Origin: Streptomyces yatensis
Lineage (GTDB): Bacteria; Actinomycetota; Actinomycetes; Streptomycetales; Streptomycetaceae
Direction of reading: 5' to 3'
DNA length: 64,000 nucleotides
Assembly (NCBI RefSeq): GCF_018069625.1
Contig: NZ_CP072941.1
Location: forward strand, 7,440,001-7,504,000
Part shown: positions 54,703-63,493 of the stretch, piece by piece
How positions within the stretch are numbered: position 1 is the first letter of the stretch
How the letters are laid out: every line of letters starts with the position of its first letter
The notes under the pieces: generated by a model
What the model was told of the DNA's origin: nothing
What the model saw: only the letters and a program-made list of their open reading frames with translations
The model's database searches: none
Program-made: the position numbers and the translations under genes

Positions 54703-54830
54703 GGGTCACTAAGGTCGGCTCGAACCTTCGCGCGGTTGATCACCCATCCGGGGTGACAGCGGAGGTACCGCCGAGTCCGCGCCCTGTCGCGGAGCCGGGG
54801 CTCACACCCCACCAACTCCCGGTAGGCGGC
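54703..54830 (+). ncRNA. c-di-AMP (ydaO/yuaA) riboswitch
   Basis: The 359-bp leader before the NlpC/P60 gene contains the ydaO core: GGTCACTAAGGTCGGCTCG, GAACCTTCGCGCGGTTGATC, GGGGTGACAGCGGAGGTACC and GCCGAGTCCGCGCC, ending near GGTAGGCGGCTGG. Actinobacterial members of this class sit upstream of cell-wall hydrolases, exactly the context here. c-di-AMP binding normally turns expression off. Boundaries are approximate and were judged by eye. Confidence 0.85.
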
Positions 54831-54854
54831 TGGAGGAAGAAGGAGCTCGCCTTC

Positions 54855-55880
54855 GTGGCGTCCCACCGTCGACCCAAGCAGCCGAGCCGCACTCGGGTAA
54901 CCGTCCTTACCGCGACCGCGGCCGCCGCCGTCGCTCTCACTTCCCAGGCCGCCCAGGCCGCTCCGAAGCAGGACAAGAAGGACGTCAAGGAGCAGGTCGA
55001 CAAGCTCTACGAAGAGGCGGAGCAGGCGACCGAGAAGTACAACGGCGCCAAGGAGAAGCAGCAGAAGCTGGAGAAGCAGGTCGGCGATCTGCAGGACAAG
55101 GTGGCGCGCGGTCAGGAGGACCTGAACAAGCTGCGCAACGGCCTGGGTTCGATGGCCACCGCCCAGTACCGCTCCGGCGGCATCGACCCGTCGGTGCAGC
55201 TGCTCCTCTCCTCCGACCCGGACACCTACCTCGAGAAGGCGTCCACCCTCAGCCAGCTGAGCGGCAAGCAGGCCGAGTCCCTGCGGAAGATCGCCGACAA
55301 GCAGCGCACCCTCAAGCAGCAGCGCGAGGAGGCGTCCACCAAGCTGCAGGACCTGGCGGACACCCGTAAGGCGCTCGGCAAGAAGAAGGACGAGATCCAG
55401 GGCAAGCTGTCCAAGGCCCGGAACCTCCTCAACACCCTGACCGCCAAGGAGCGCGCCCAGATGGCGGCCCAGGACGCGGAGCGCGCCAACCGCTCCAGCA
55501 GCCGGGTCGACCTGGGCAACGAGGTGCCCGAGTCGGGGCGTGCCGCCGCCGCGCTCGCCGCCGCCAAGACGAAGATCGGCCTCCCGTACGTCTGGGGCGC
55601 GACCGGTCCGTCCTCCTTCGACTGCTCCGGACTCACCGGCTGGGCCTACCAGCAGGCCGGGGTGCAGCTGCCGCGCATCTCCCAGGACCAGGCGAACGCC
55701 GGCACCCGCATCGGCCGCGGTGAGCTCAAGCCGGGCGACCTGGTGCTCTTCTACGGCGACCTGCACCACATAGGTCTCTACGCGGGCAACGGCCAGGTGC
55801 TGCACGCGCCCAAGCCCGGTGCCGGTGTGCGCTACGAGTCGATGGACAACATGCCGTTCCAGTTCGGCGTCCGGGTCTGA
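54855..55880 (+). CDS. Secreted NlpC/P60 peptidoglycan endopeptidase
   Basis: 341 residues from GTG 54855 with AAGGAG about 11 bases upstream. A longer frame runs into the riboswitch and was rejected. A signal peptide (VTVLTATAAAAVALTSQAAQ) precedes a long coiled coil (about residues 40-210), then the C40 domain. The catalytic Cys is in SSFDCSGLTGWAYQQAG and the His in LHHIGLYAGNG. It cleaves peptide stems in the wall during growth or germination. The c-di-AMP riboswitch upstream links it to osmotic or wall state. Confidence 0.94.
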   Translation: MASHRRPKQPSRTRVTVLTATAAAAVALTSQAAQAAPKQDKKDVKEQVDKLYEEAEQATEKYNGAKEKQQKLEKQVGDLQDKVARGQEDLNKLRNGLGSMATAQYRSGGIDPSVQLLLSSDPDTYLEKASTLSQLSGKQAESLRKIADKQRTLKQQREEASTKLQDLADTRKALGKKKDEIQGKLSKARNLLNTLTAKERAQMAAQDAERANRSSSRVDLGNEVPESGRAAAALAAAKTKIGLPYVWGATGPSSFDCSGLTGWAYQQAGVQLPRISQDQANAGTRIGRGELKPGDLVLFYGDLHHIGLYAGNGQVLHAPKPGAGVRYESMDNMPFQFGVRV

Positions 55881-56018
55881 TCCGGAAGGTACGGACCCGG
55901 ATGGCCTGAACCCGGAAGGCCTGATCGAGAAGGTCTGATCAGGGACCGGAAAACGGGTCTCAAACCGCCTCAAGGGCCATCCTTTAGGGCGAATCTCCAG
56001 CGCCCTCGCTGATCCCCC

Positions 56019-56053
56019 GCCCCGCCGGTGACCTGCGTCACTCGGCGGGGCGT
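56019..56053 (+). terminator. Terminator of the first NlpC/P60 gene
   Basis: CGCCCCGCCG-GTGAC pairs with GTCAC-T-CGGCGGGGCG (one bulged T, CTGC loop), followed by a T-rich TCAGTTTC. Confidence 0.88.
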
Positions 56054-56155
56054 CAGTTTCTCCGCACACCACGGCCGTTGGACCGTGGGTAGCACCGCGG
56101 CTACTGTCTGCCCGCAGTTCTCAGCCCGACACTGCGGAAGGGAGTGCGGCTACCC

Positions 56156-57280
56156 ATGGCGTCCTGTCGTCGCGCCGCGAAACCCGGGTCCGGCCGGGCC
56201 GCCGTCAAGGCCGCCGCCTCGGCGGCCGCGGTGGCCTCCGCCGCCGCGCTGTCCGCCGCGGCGGCCGGTGCCGAACCGCATGACCCGGCGGGCCGTCCGG
56301 CCGCCCGGTCCGCCGGCGACCGCGTCGCCACGCTCTACGCCCAGGCGGAGCGGGCCACCGAGCGCTACAACGCGGCGCGGACGCGCACCCAGGCCCTGCG
56401 CCGCGAGGTCGACCGGATCCAGGACCGGGTCGCCCGGGGCCAGGGGAGGGTCAACCGGATGCGGGTGGCGCTCGGCGCCCTCGCGGGCGGGCAGTACCGC
56501 ACCGGCGGGATCGACCCGGGCCTGGCCCTGCTCCTCTCCGGCGACCCGGCCCAGTACCTCGACCGGGCCGCCACCCTGGAGCGGATCACCAGCCGCCAGG
56601 CCGCACAGCTGCGGGTGGTCCAGAGCGCCCAGCGCACGCTGCGGCAGGAGCGCGCGGAGGCCGCGGCCAAGCTGGTGAAGCTGGAGCACAGCCGCCGGGC
56701 CGTGGCCCGCCACAAGCGGGCGGTCCAGCACCGGTTGGCCACCGCGCGGCGGCTGGTGAACGCGCTGCCGCCCGGGGAGCGGGAGAGCTACGCCCACCGC
56801 GCCTCGCGGGCCGGCGGACGGGAACCCGGCGCCCTCGCCGGCCTGCCGCCGGGCACCCTCTCCTCCGGCCCCGGAACCGGCCCCGGTGAGCTCCCCGGCG
56901 GCCGCGTCGGCGGACGGCATGCCGCGCCGTTCTCCGGGCGGGCCGCCGCGGCGTTCGGCGCGGCACGGGCGGCCCTCGGGCTGCCGTACGCCTGGGGCCA
57001 CGCCGGGCCCACCGCCTTCGACTGCTCCGGGCTGACTCAATGGGCCTACGCCCACGCCGGGGTGGCCATTCCGCGCACCTCACAGGCCCAGGCGCACGCC
57101 GGGCAGTCGGTGCCGCTGTCCCAGGCCCGCCCCGGCGATCTGGTGGTCTACCGCTCCGACGCCAGCCATGTCGCCATGTACGCGGGCAACGGACAGGTGA
57201 TCCACGCCCCCTACCCCGGGGCACGGGTCCGCTACGACCCCGTGGACATGTTGCCGATCTCTTCCATCACTCGCGTCTGA
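56156..57280 (+). CDS. Second NlpC/P60 endopeptidase (paralog)
   Basis: 374 residues from ATG 56156; GTG 56144 is an alternative. The layout matches the preceding gene: an Ala-rich signal peptide, a coiled coil with the shared RVATLYAQAERATERYNAAR and GQYRTGGIDPGLALLLSGD, and a C40 domain with TAFDCSGLTQWAYAHAG and SHVAMYAGNGQVIHAP. A Gly/Pro linker (about residues 220-260) is extra. It looks like a tandem duplicate. No riboswitch was seen in the 275-bp gap upstream, so it may escape c-di-AMP control. Confidence 0.93.
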   Translation: MASCRRAAKPGSGRAAVKAAASAAAVASAAALSAAAAGAEPHDPAGRPAARSAGDRVATLYAQAERATERYNAARTRTQALRREVDRIQDRVARGQGRVNRMRVALGALAGGQYRTGGIDPGLALLLSGDPAQYLDRAATLERITSRQAAQLRVVQSAQRTLRQERAEAAAKLVKLEHSRRAVARHKRAVQHRLATARRLVNALPPGERESYAHRASRAGGREPGALAGLPPGTLSSGPGTGPGELPGGRVGGRHAAPFSGRAAAAFGAARAALGLPYAWGHAGPTAFDCSGLTQWAYAHAGVAIPRTSQAQAHAGQSVPLSQARPGDLVVYRSDASHVAMYAGNGQVIHAPYPGARVRYDPVDMLPISSITRV

Positions 57281-57311
57281 AGCCGGCGCGCGGCCTCGTA
57301 CGATCTAAGAC

Positions 57312-58586
57312 GTGGCGGGTCGGTGGAGATCGGGCGGATGGCGGGCGCTGCTGTGCCTGCCGCTGGTGGGCACGTTCACCCTGACCGCGCTGGGCGGCTG
57401 CGCCCCCGCCCCCGCGCCCGACGACCCCGAGGGGCGCGACGGCCGGGCCGTACAGCGCCTGCTGGACCAGCGGGCCGCCGCCGTCCGGGAGCGGGACGCG
57501 GACGCCTTCCTCGCCACCGTGGACCGCGGCTCCGCCCGCTATGTGGCCGAGCAGCGACGGGTGTTCCGGCAGATGTCCGCCGTACCGCTGCGCTCCTGGA
57601 CCTACCGGCTGGTGCGCACCGGCGGTTTCACCCCCGCCCCGGTCGGCGGCCGCAGCCTCGCCGCACAGGTCGAACTCCGGTACCGGCTGACGGGATACGA
57701 CACCGCACCGGTCGTCTCCGCCCAGTACCTGACCCTCGCCCGGCGCGACGGGCGGTGGTACGTCGCCTCCGACGACGGTGTGGTGGACGGCAAGCGCGGT
57801 ACGGAACAGCTCTGGGACCAGGGCACGGTCGACGTCGTCCGCGGCGCCCACAGCCTCGTCCTGGGCGTCGGCCAGGAGCGGCGGGTGCTGCGCGCGGTCG
57901 CCGGGATCGCGGACCGGGCGGTGCCCGCCCTCGGCCGGGTCTGGCCCCATGAGTGGGCCCGACGCGTGGTGGTCGAGGTCCCCGACTCCCTGGACCGGAT
58001 GGCGGCCCTGCTCGGCGCCTCCGCGGACGGCTACCGCGGGATCGCCGCCGTCACCACGGGCGAGGTCGGCGGGGCCGGTGACGAGGCGCCCGCCGACCGG
58101 GTGATCGTCAACCCCGAGGCGTACCAGGTCCTCGGCGACTTCGGCCGGCGCGTCGTGATCACCCATGAGACGGCCCATGTCGCCACCCGCACCGCCACCA
58201 GCCCCGCCACCCCGCTCTGGCTCTCCGAGGGCTTCGCCGACTGGGTGGGCTACCGCACCCCCGGCCGCACCCCCCGCCAGGTCGCCCCCGAACTCACCGA
58301 CGCCGTCGTCGCCGGGCGGCTGCCCACCTCGCTGCCGCGCGACGACGACTTCCGCTTCGGCAGCGACCCCGACCGCCTCTCCCGCGCCTACGAACAGGGC
58401 TGGCTCGCCTGCCGCCTGATCGCGGACCGGTGGGGCGAGAAGAAGCTGGTCGACTTCTACCGCGCGGTGGGCCGGGCCTCCGAGCGCTCGGGGGCGGTGG
58501 AGTCCGCGCTGCGGAAGGTGCTGGGGGTGAGCCTGACCGAGTTCACGGAGCTGTGGCGGAAGTACGTGGCGACCGAGCTGGGCTGA
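57312..58586 (+). CDS. Lipoprotein gluzincin-type metallopeptidase
   Basis: 424 residues from GTG 57312. The signal peptide ends in a lipobox (FTLTALGGCAP). The C-terminal half has the zinc motif VVITHETAHVATRT (HExxH) and the third ligand region PLWLSEGFADWVGYR, typical of M1/MA-like gluzincins. The N-terminal half (residues 40-180) resembles a cystatin/NTF2-like fold. It should act outside the membrane. TACGAT (57299-57304) ends seven bases before the GTG and no Shine-Dalgarno is present, so the mRNA may be leaderless. Confidence 0.9.
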   Translation: MAGRWRSGGWRALLCLPLVGTFTLTALGGCAPAPAPDDPEGRDGRAVQRLLDQRAAAVRERDADAFLATVDRGSARYVAEQRRVFRQMSAVPLRSWTYRLVRTGGFTPAPVGGRSLAAQVELRYRLTGYDTAPVVSAQYLTLARRDGRWYVASDDGVVDGKRGTEQLWDQGTVDVVRGAHSLVLGVGQERRVLRAVAGIADRAVPALGRVWPHEWARRVVVEVPDSLDRMAALLGASADGYRGIAAVTTGEVGGAGDEAPADRVIVNPEAYQVLGDFGRRVVITHETAHVATRTATSPATPLWLSEGFADWVGYRTPGRTPRQVAPELTDAVVAGRLPTSLPRDDDFRFGSDPDRLSRAYEQGWLACRLIADRWGEKKLVDFYRAVGRASERSGAVESALRKVLGVSLTEFTELWRKYVATELG

Positions 58587-58657
58587 GCGCCGCCCCGGGT
58601 CCCCGGCCCGGGTGGGCCGGAGCGGGCCCGCCGCGGCACCCGGTACTGTCGGCCACG

Positions 58658-59800
58658 ATGGACAAGACCCTGCTCGTGACCAACGACTTTCCGCCCCGCC
58701 CCGGCGGCATCCAGGCGTTTCTGCACAACATCGCGCTGCGCCTCGACCCGGACCGGATCGTCGTCTACGCCTCCACGTGGAAGCGCGGCCAGGAGGGCGC
58801 CGAGGCCACCGCCCGCTTCGACGCCGAGCAGCCGTACCAGGTCGTCCGGGACCGGACGACCATGCTGCTGCCCACCCCGCGGGTCACCCGCCGCGCGACC
58901 GCGCTGCTGCGGGAGCACGGCTGCACCTCGGTGTGGTTCGGCGCCGCCGCGCCACTCGGGCTGATGGCCCCGGCGCTGCGCGCGGCGGGGGCGCGGCGGC
59001 TGGTGGCCACGACGCACGGCCACGAGGCGGCCTGGGCGCAGCTGCCCGCCGCACGGCGGCTGCTGCGGCGGATCGGCGGGTCCACGGACACCCTCACCTA
59101 TCTCGGTGAGTACACCCGCTCCCGTATCGCCGCCGCGCTCGACCCCCGGGACGCCGCCCGGATGGTGCAACTGCCGCCCGGGGTGGACGAGAAGACCTTC
59201 CACCCCGGCTCGGGCGGCGAGGAGATCCGGGCCCGGCTGGGCCTCGCCGAGCGGCCCGTCGTGGTGTGCGTCTCCCGGCTGGTGCCGCGCAAGGGACAGG
59301 ACACGCTGATCCGGGCCATGCCGCGGATCCTGGAGCGGGTGCCGGACGCGGTGCTGCTGATCGTCGGCGGCGGGCCGTACGCGAAGGACCTGAGCCGGCT
59401 CGCGGAGACCGAGGGCGTGGCCGACTCCGTGCGCTTCACCGGCCCCGTGCCCTGGGAGGAGCTGCCCGCCCACTACGGCGCGGGCGACGTCTTCGCCATG
59501 CCCTGCCGCACCCGCCGCGGCGGGCTGGACGTCGAGGGTCTCGGGATCGTCTATCTGGAGGCGTCCGCGACCGGTCTGCCGGTCGTCGCCGGGGACTCGG
59601 GCGGGGCGCCGGACGCGGTGCTGGACGGGGAGACTGGGTGGGTCGTCCGGGGCGACTCCGCCGAGGAGAGCGCCGAGCGCGTCGTGGCCCTGCTGGAGGA
59701 CGCCGAGCTGCGCCGCCGCATGGGCGAGCGGGGCCGCGCCTGGGTGGAGGAGCGCTGGCGCTGGGATCTGCTGGCCGACCGCCTGAAGTCACTGCTGTGA
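58658..59800 (+). CDS. pimB: GT4 mannosyltransferase, PimB-like
   Basis: 380 residues from ATG 58658. GT-B fold with TLLVTNDFPPRPGGIQAFLH at the N-terminus, THGHEAAWAQLP, and the donor-site motifs VCVSRLVPRKGQDTLI and DVEGLGIVYLEASATGLPVV (EX7E). This pattern and the neighbouring fadD15-like, SRPBCC and ArsA-like genes match mycobacterial PimB', which adds the second mannose to phosphatidylinositol on the inner membrane face. TACTGT (58644-58649) lies eight bases upstream and no Shine-Dalgarno is seen, suggesting a leaderless transcript. Confidence 0.9.
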   Translation: MDKTLLVTNDFPPRPGGIQAFLHNIALRLDPDRIVVYASTWKRGQEGAEATARFDAEQPYQVVRDRTTMLLPTPRVTRRATALLREHGCTSVWFGAAAPLGLMAPALRAAGARRLVATTHGHEAAWAQLPAARRLLRRIGGSTDTLTYLGEYTRSRIAAALDPRDAARMVQLPPGVDEKTFHPGSGGEEIRARLGLAERPVVVCVSRLVPRKGQDTLIRAMPRILERVPDAVLLIVGGGPYAKDLSRLAETEGVADSVRFTGPVPWEELPAHYGAGDVFAMPCRTRRGGLDVEGLGIVYLEASATGLPVVAGDSGGAPDAVLDGETGWVVRGDSAEESAERVVALLEDAELRRRMGERGRAWVEERWRWDLLADRLKSLL

Positions 59801-59835
59801 CGGCTCAGGGGATGTCCGGCGGATCGTGATTCCGT

Positions 59836-60010
59836 TACCAGGGGCTTCGCCCCTGGACCCCGGGGTCTGGGGCGAAGCCCCAGTTGTGGGAAGGGGCGGG
59901 GAGGGGAGCAGCCCGCCGCAGGCGTAGGAGGACGGGGGAGCATCGATCTGCGGCTCCGTCGCGGGGAGCGATCTGCGGCTCCGCCGCGTGGTCCGCAGGA
60001 CACCCCGTAG
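59836..60010. repeat. Dispersed palindromic repeat, copy E
   Basis: The 249-bp gap between convergent genes carries AGGGGCTTCGCCCCTGG, GGGGCGAAGCCCCAGTTGTG and GGGGCGGGGAGGGGAGCAG, matching the right arm of copy C. GCGGCTCCGCCGCGTGGTCC follows, with ATCTGCGGCTCCGYCGCG present twice. Confidence 0.85.
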
Positions 60011-60049
60011 GGCCCGGGGCGCGCCTCGGGCCCTACGGCCTGGCGGCCG

Positions 60050-61846
60050 TCAGCCGCGGTAGATGGCCTCGATCTCGGACGCGAAGTCCTTCGCCACCAC
60101 GTTCCGCTTCAGCTTCAGCGAGGGCGTCACATGCCCGGAGTCCTCGGTGAACTGCGTCGCCAGGACGCGGAACTTGCGCACCGACTCCGCCTTGGACACC
60201 GCCGCGTTGCCGTCCTCCACCGCCTGCTGGATCTCGGCCAGCAGATCCGGGTCCTCGCGCAGCTCGGCCACCGTCACGCCCTCGGGCTTGCCGTGCTCGG
60301 CCGCCCAGCGGGGCAGGAACTCCTCGTCCACCGTGACCAGCGCGCCCACGAAGGGACGGCCGTCGCCGACCACCATGCACTCGGCGACCAGGGCATGGGC
60401 GCGGATCCGGTCCTCGATCACCGCCGGGGCGACGTTCTTGCCGCCCGCGGTGACGATGATCTCCTTCTTGCGGCCGGTGATGGTGAGGTAGCCGTCCTCG
60501 TCGAGGGTGCCCACGTCCCCGGTGTGGAACCAGCCGTCCGACAGCGCGTCCGCGGTGGCCGTCTCGTTGTTCCAGTACTCGGTGAAGAGGTGCTCACCGT
60601 GGAGCAGCACCTCGCCGTCGTCGGCGATGCGCACCACCGTGCCCGGCATCGGCTGCCCGACCGAGCCGATCTTCTGCCGGTCCCAGGGGTTGAAGGTGGT
60701 GGCCGCGCAGGACTCCGTCAGGCCGTACCCCTCCAGCACCGTGAAGCCGATGCCCCGGTAGAAGTGGCCCAGCCGCGCGCCCAGCGGCGCGCCGCCGGAG
60801 ATGGCGTGGGTGGCCCGGCCGCCCAGCACGGCCCGCAGCTTGCTGTAGACCAGCCGGTCGAAGACCTTGTGCTTGAACCGGAGCCCGAAGGACGGCCCGC
60901 CCGGGGCGTCCAGCGCCTTGCTGTACTCGATGGCGGTGTCGGCCGCCTTGTCGAAGATCTTGCCCTTGCCCTCGGACTGGGCCTTCGCCCGCGCCGAGTT
61001 GTAGACCTTCTCGAAGACCCGCGGCACGCCCAGCACCAAGGTGGGACGGAACGCGGCGAGTTCGTCGGTCAGGGACTTCACATCCGGCACATGGCCGAGC
61101 TTGATCGGCGCCAGCACCGCCGCGACCTCCACCAGCCGCCCGAAGACATGGGCCTCGGGGAGGAACAGCAGCACCGAGGACTCACCGGTGTGGAAGATCG
61201 GCTTGAGCCGCGCCACCGCGTTGCCGCATTCGGCGAAGAAGCTGCGGTGCGAGAGCACACAGCCCTTGGGGCGGCCCGTGGTGCCCGAGGTGTAGACGAT
61301 GGTGGCGGGGGAGTCGGCGTTGGCGATCGAGGAGCGCTCGTCCACCTTCTCCTCGGGCACGTCCGCGCCCAGCTTCCGCAGCGTCCCGACGGCATCGCCC
61401 TCGATCCGCCAGACGTGCTCGAGGGTGGGCAGGCTGTCCCGTACGGCCTCGACGGCGGCCTCGTGGATCCCGGTCTCGACCAGCGCGGCCACCGCGCCCG
61501 AATCGCTGAGGATCCACTGGATCTGCTCCGGTGAACTCGTCTCGTACACCGGCACGGTGACGCCGCCGGCGCTCCAGATGGCGAAGTCCAGGAGCGTCCA
61601 TTCGTAGCGGGTCCGCGACATCAGGCCGACCCGGTCGCCCGGCTCGACCCCGGCCGCGATCAGGCCCTTGGCGGCGGCCCGCACTTCGGCCAGGAACGCG
61701 GTCGCGGTCACGTCCTCCCATTGGCCGTCGACCTTGCGGCCGACCACGGCGACGTCGGGATGCTGTGCGGCATTGCGGCGGATGAGATCCGTCAGATTGC
61801 CGTCGGCCGGAACCTCGTACAGGGCCGGAAGGCTGAACTCGCGCAA
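60050..61846 (-). CDS. fadD15: Long-chain fatty-acid--CoA ligase, FadD15-like
   Basis: 598 residues from TTG 61846, with GAGGAG about nine bases upstream. All AMP-forming motifs are present: ATIVYTSGTTGRPKGCVLSH (P-loop), LEGYGLTESCAAT, DGWFHTGDVGTLDEDGYL and TGRKKEIIVTAGGKNVAP, ending with PSLKLKRNVV. It activates fatty acids with ATP and CoA at the membrane. Length and the neighbouring PimB-like gene point to FadD15. It is convergent with that gene and divergent from the phosphoesterase. Confidence 0.93.
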   Translation of the reverse strand: MREFSLPALYEVPADGNLTDLIRRNAAQHPDVAVVGRKVDGQWEDVTATAFLAEVRAAAKGLIAAGVEPGDRVGLMSRTRYEWTLLDFAIWSAGGVTVPVYETSSPEQIQWILSDSGAVAALVETGIHEAAVEAVRDSLPTLEHVWRIEGDAVGTLRKLGADVPEEKVDERSSIANADSPATIVYTSGTTGRPKGCVLSHRSFFAECGNAVARLKPIFHTGESSVLLFLPEAHVFGRLVEVAAVLAPIKLGHVPDVKSLTDELAAFRPTLVLGVPRVFEKVYNSARAKAQSEGKGKIFDKAADTAIEYSKALDAPGGPSFGLRFKHKVFDRLVYSKLRAVLGGRATHAISGGAPLGARLGHFYRGIGFTVLEGYGLTESCAATTFNPWDRQKIGSVGQPMPGTVVRIADDGEVLLHGEHLFTEYWNNETATADALSDGWFHTGDVGTLDEDGYLTITGRKKEIIVTAGGKNVAPAVIEDRIRAHALVAECMVVGDGRPFVGALVTVDEEFLPRWAAEHGKPEGVTVAELREDPDLLAEIQQAVEDGNAAVSKAESVRKFRVLATQFTEDSGHVTPSLKLKRNVVAKDFASEIEAIYRG

Positions 61847-62098
61847 GACTGCTGCTCCTCATGGGGCGCCGGCGCCGCTACAGGGCATGGGGGGTGGTGG
61901 ACGGCCCGGACGTTACCCATCGGTACGCTTCCGGGATAGGGGTTCCTGCCCAGATGTTTGATGCGTCACACACCGCCTTCATGCTGCCCGCAGACTAGTC
62001 GACGGACGCCGCGGCCGCTGAGGAACCGCAGGTGGACGCGGGTCGCTGCAGCCAGAACACCTTACGGGCACGGGCCCTTACGTCTTAGGGTGACATGC

Positions 62099-62860
62099 AT
62101 GCGAGTCCACGTGGTGAGTGACGTGCATGGCAACAGTGAGGACCTGGAGAAGGCCGGTGACGGGGCGGACGCCCTGATCTGCCTCGGTGACCTCGTGCTC
62201 TTCCTCGACTACGCCGATCACTCCCGTGGCATCTTCCCCGACCTCTTCGGGGTCGAGAACGCCGATCGCCTCGTCGAACTGCGCACCGCCCGCCGCTTCG
62301 AGGAGGCCCGGGTGTTCGGCGACCGGCTGTGGGCGGGGATCGACCGGCACACGGCCATAGAGTCGGCGATCCGCCGCCAGTACGCCGCGCTCTTCGCCGC
62401 GTTCCCCACTCCGACGTACGCCACCTACGGAAATGTCGACATGCCGGCACTGTGGCCGGAGTACGCCCAGTCCGGTACCACCGTCCTCGACGGTGAGCGC
62501 GCCGAGATCGGCGGGCTGGTCTTCGGTTTCGTGGGCGGCGGGCTGCGCACCCCCATGCGCACCCCCTACGAGATCGACGACGAGGCCTACGCGGCGAAGA
62601 TCGCGGCGCTCGGCGAGGTGGACGTGCTCTGCACCCACATCCCGCCGGATGTGCCCGACCTCTGCTACGACACCGTGGCCCGCCGCTTCGAGCGCGGCAG
62701 CGCCGCCCTGCTGGAGGCGATCCACACCGTCCGTCCCAAGTACTCCCTCTTCGGCCATGTCCATCAGCCGCTCGTCCGCCGTATGCGGATCGGCGCCACC
62801 GAGTGCGTCAATGTCGGACACTTCGCCTCCTCCGGCACCCCCTGGACCCTGGAGTGGTGA
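62099..62860 (+). CDS. Calcineurin-like metallophosphoesterase
   Basis: 253 residues from ATG 62099. The metal-binding series is visible: VVSDVHGNSEDLE (DxH), ICLGDLVLF (GD), ATYGNVDMP (GN), LCTHIPPD (H) and SLFGHVHQPLV (GHxH). It should hydrolyse phosphomonoesters or diesters with two metals in the cytoplasm; the substrate is unknown. It is followed after 66 bp by the SRPBCC gene on the same strand. Confidence 0.92.
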   Translation: MRVHVVSDVHGNSEDLEKAGDGADALICLGDLVLFLDYADHSRGIFPDLFGVENADRLVELRTARRFEEARVFGDRLWAGIDRHTAIESAIRRQYAALFAAFPTPTYATYGNVDMPALWPEYAQSGTTVLDGERAEIGGLVFGFVGGGLRTPMRTPYEIDDEAYAAKIAALGEVDVLCTHIPPDVPDLCYDTVARRFERGSAALLEAIHTVRPKYSLFGHVHQPLVRRMRIGATECVNVGHFASSGTPWTLEW

Positions 62861-62926
62861 CGCGCGCGCGGTAGCCTTCAGCGGCAGAGAGCTCATGCGG
62901 CGGACCGGTACGGAGGAGCCACGGCG

Positions 62927-63367
62927 ATGGCGGAACACACCAGCTCGAGCATCACGATCGAGGCGGCCCCGGCCGACGTGATGGAGGTGATCGCCGACTT
63001 CGACCGCTACCCGGAGTGGTCCGGTGAGGTGAAGGAGGCCGACATCCTCACCAAGGACGAGCGGGGGCGCGCCGAGCAGGTGCGGATGCTGCTCGACGCC
63101 GGGGCGATCAAGGACGACTACACCCTCCAGTACAGCTGGACCGGAGACGACCAGGTCAACTGGTCCCTGGTCAAGTCCCAGATGCTGCGCACCCTTGACG
63201 GCTCCTACCGGCTGTCGGCGCTCGACGGCGGCAAGAGCACCGAGGTGACGTACCAGCTCACGGTCGACGTCAAGATCCCCATGCTGGGCATGATCAAGCG
63301 CAAGGCCGAGAAGGTCATCATCGACCGCGCGCTGGCGGGCCTGAAGAAGCGCGTCGAGAGCGCCTGA
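62927..63367 (+). CDS. SRPBCC/polyketide-cyclase-type lipid-binding protein
   Basis: 146 residues from ATG 62927 after GGAGGAG. It begins EHTSSSITIEAAPADVMEVI with FDRYPEWSGEVKEADI, the START-like SRPBCC pattern, and ends with a long helix KVIIDRALAGLKKRVES. The cavity should hold a hydrophobic ligand. The same protein precedes an ArsA-like ATPase in mycobacteria, as here, so the two may act together in lipid handling (inference). A hairpin follows at 63373. Confidence 0.92.
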   Translation: MAEHTSSSITIEAAPADVMEVIADFDRYPEWSGEVKEADILTKDERGRAEQVRMLLDAGAIKDDYTLQYSWTGDDQVNWSLVKSQMLRTLDGSYRLSALDGGKSTEVTYQLTVDVKIPMLGMIKRKAEKVIIDRALAGLKKRVESA

Positions 63368-63372
63368 CCCGG

Positions 63373-63412
63373 GCGGACCACCCGGGCCCCGACGGTGCCC
63401 GGGGTGGTCCGC
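63373..63412 (+). terminator. Hairpin after the SRPBCC gene
   Basis: GCGGACCACC-CGGGC pairs with GCCCGGGGTGGTCCGC with one bulge and a nine-base loop. Confidence 0.75.
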
Positions 63413-63493
63413 GGCGCGGGGTACGCTCCGGCCGGGCGGATCATCCAACCCGCGCCGCGCATCTGACGCACCACCCTGCCGGAGGCTCCCTTC

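Noticed and set aside
54753..54854. N-terminal extension of the first NlpC/P60 protein
   Set aside because: The extra codons lie inside the c-di-AMP riboswitch; the signal peptide begins after GTG 54855, which has AAGGAG.
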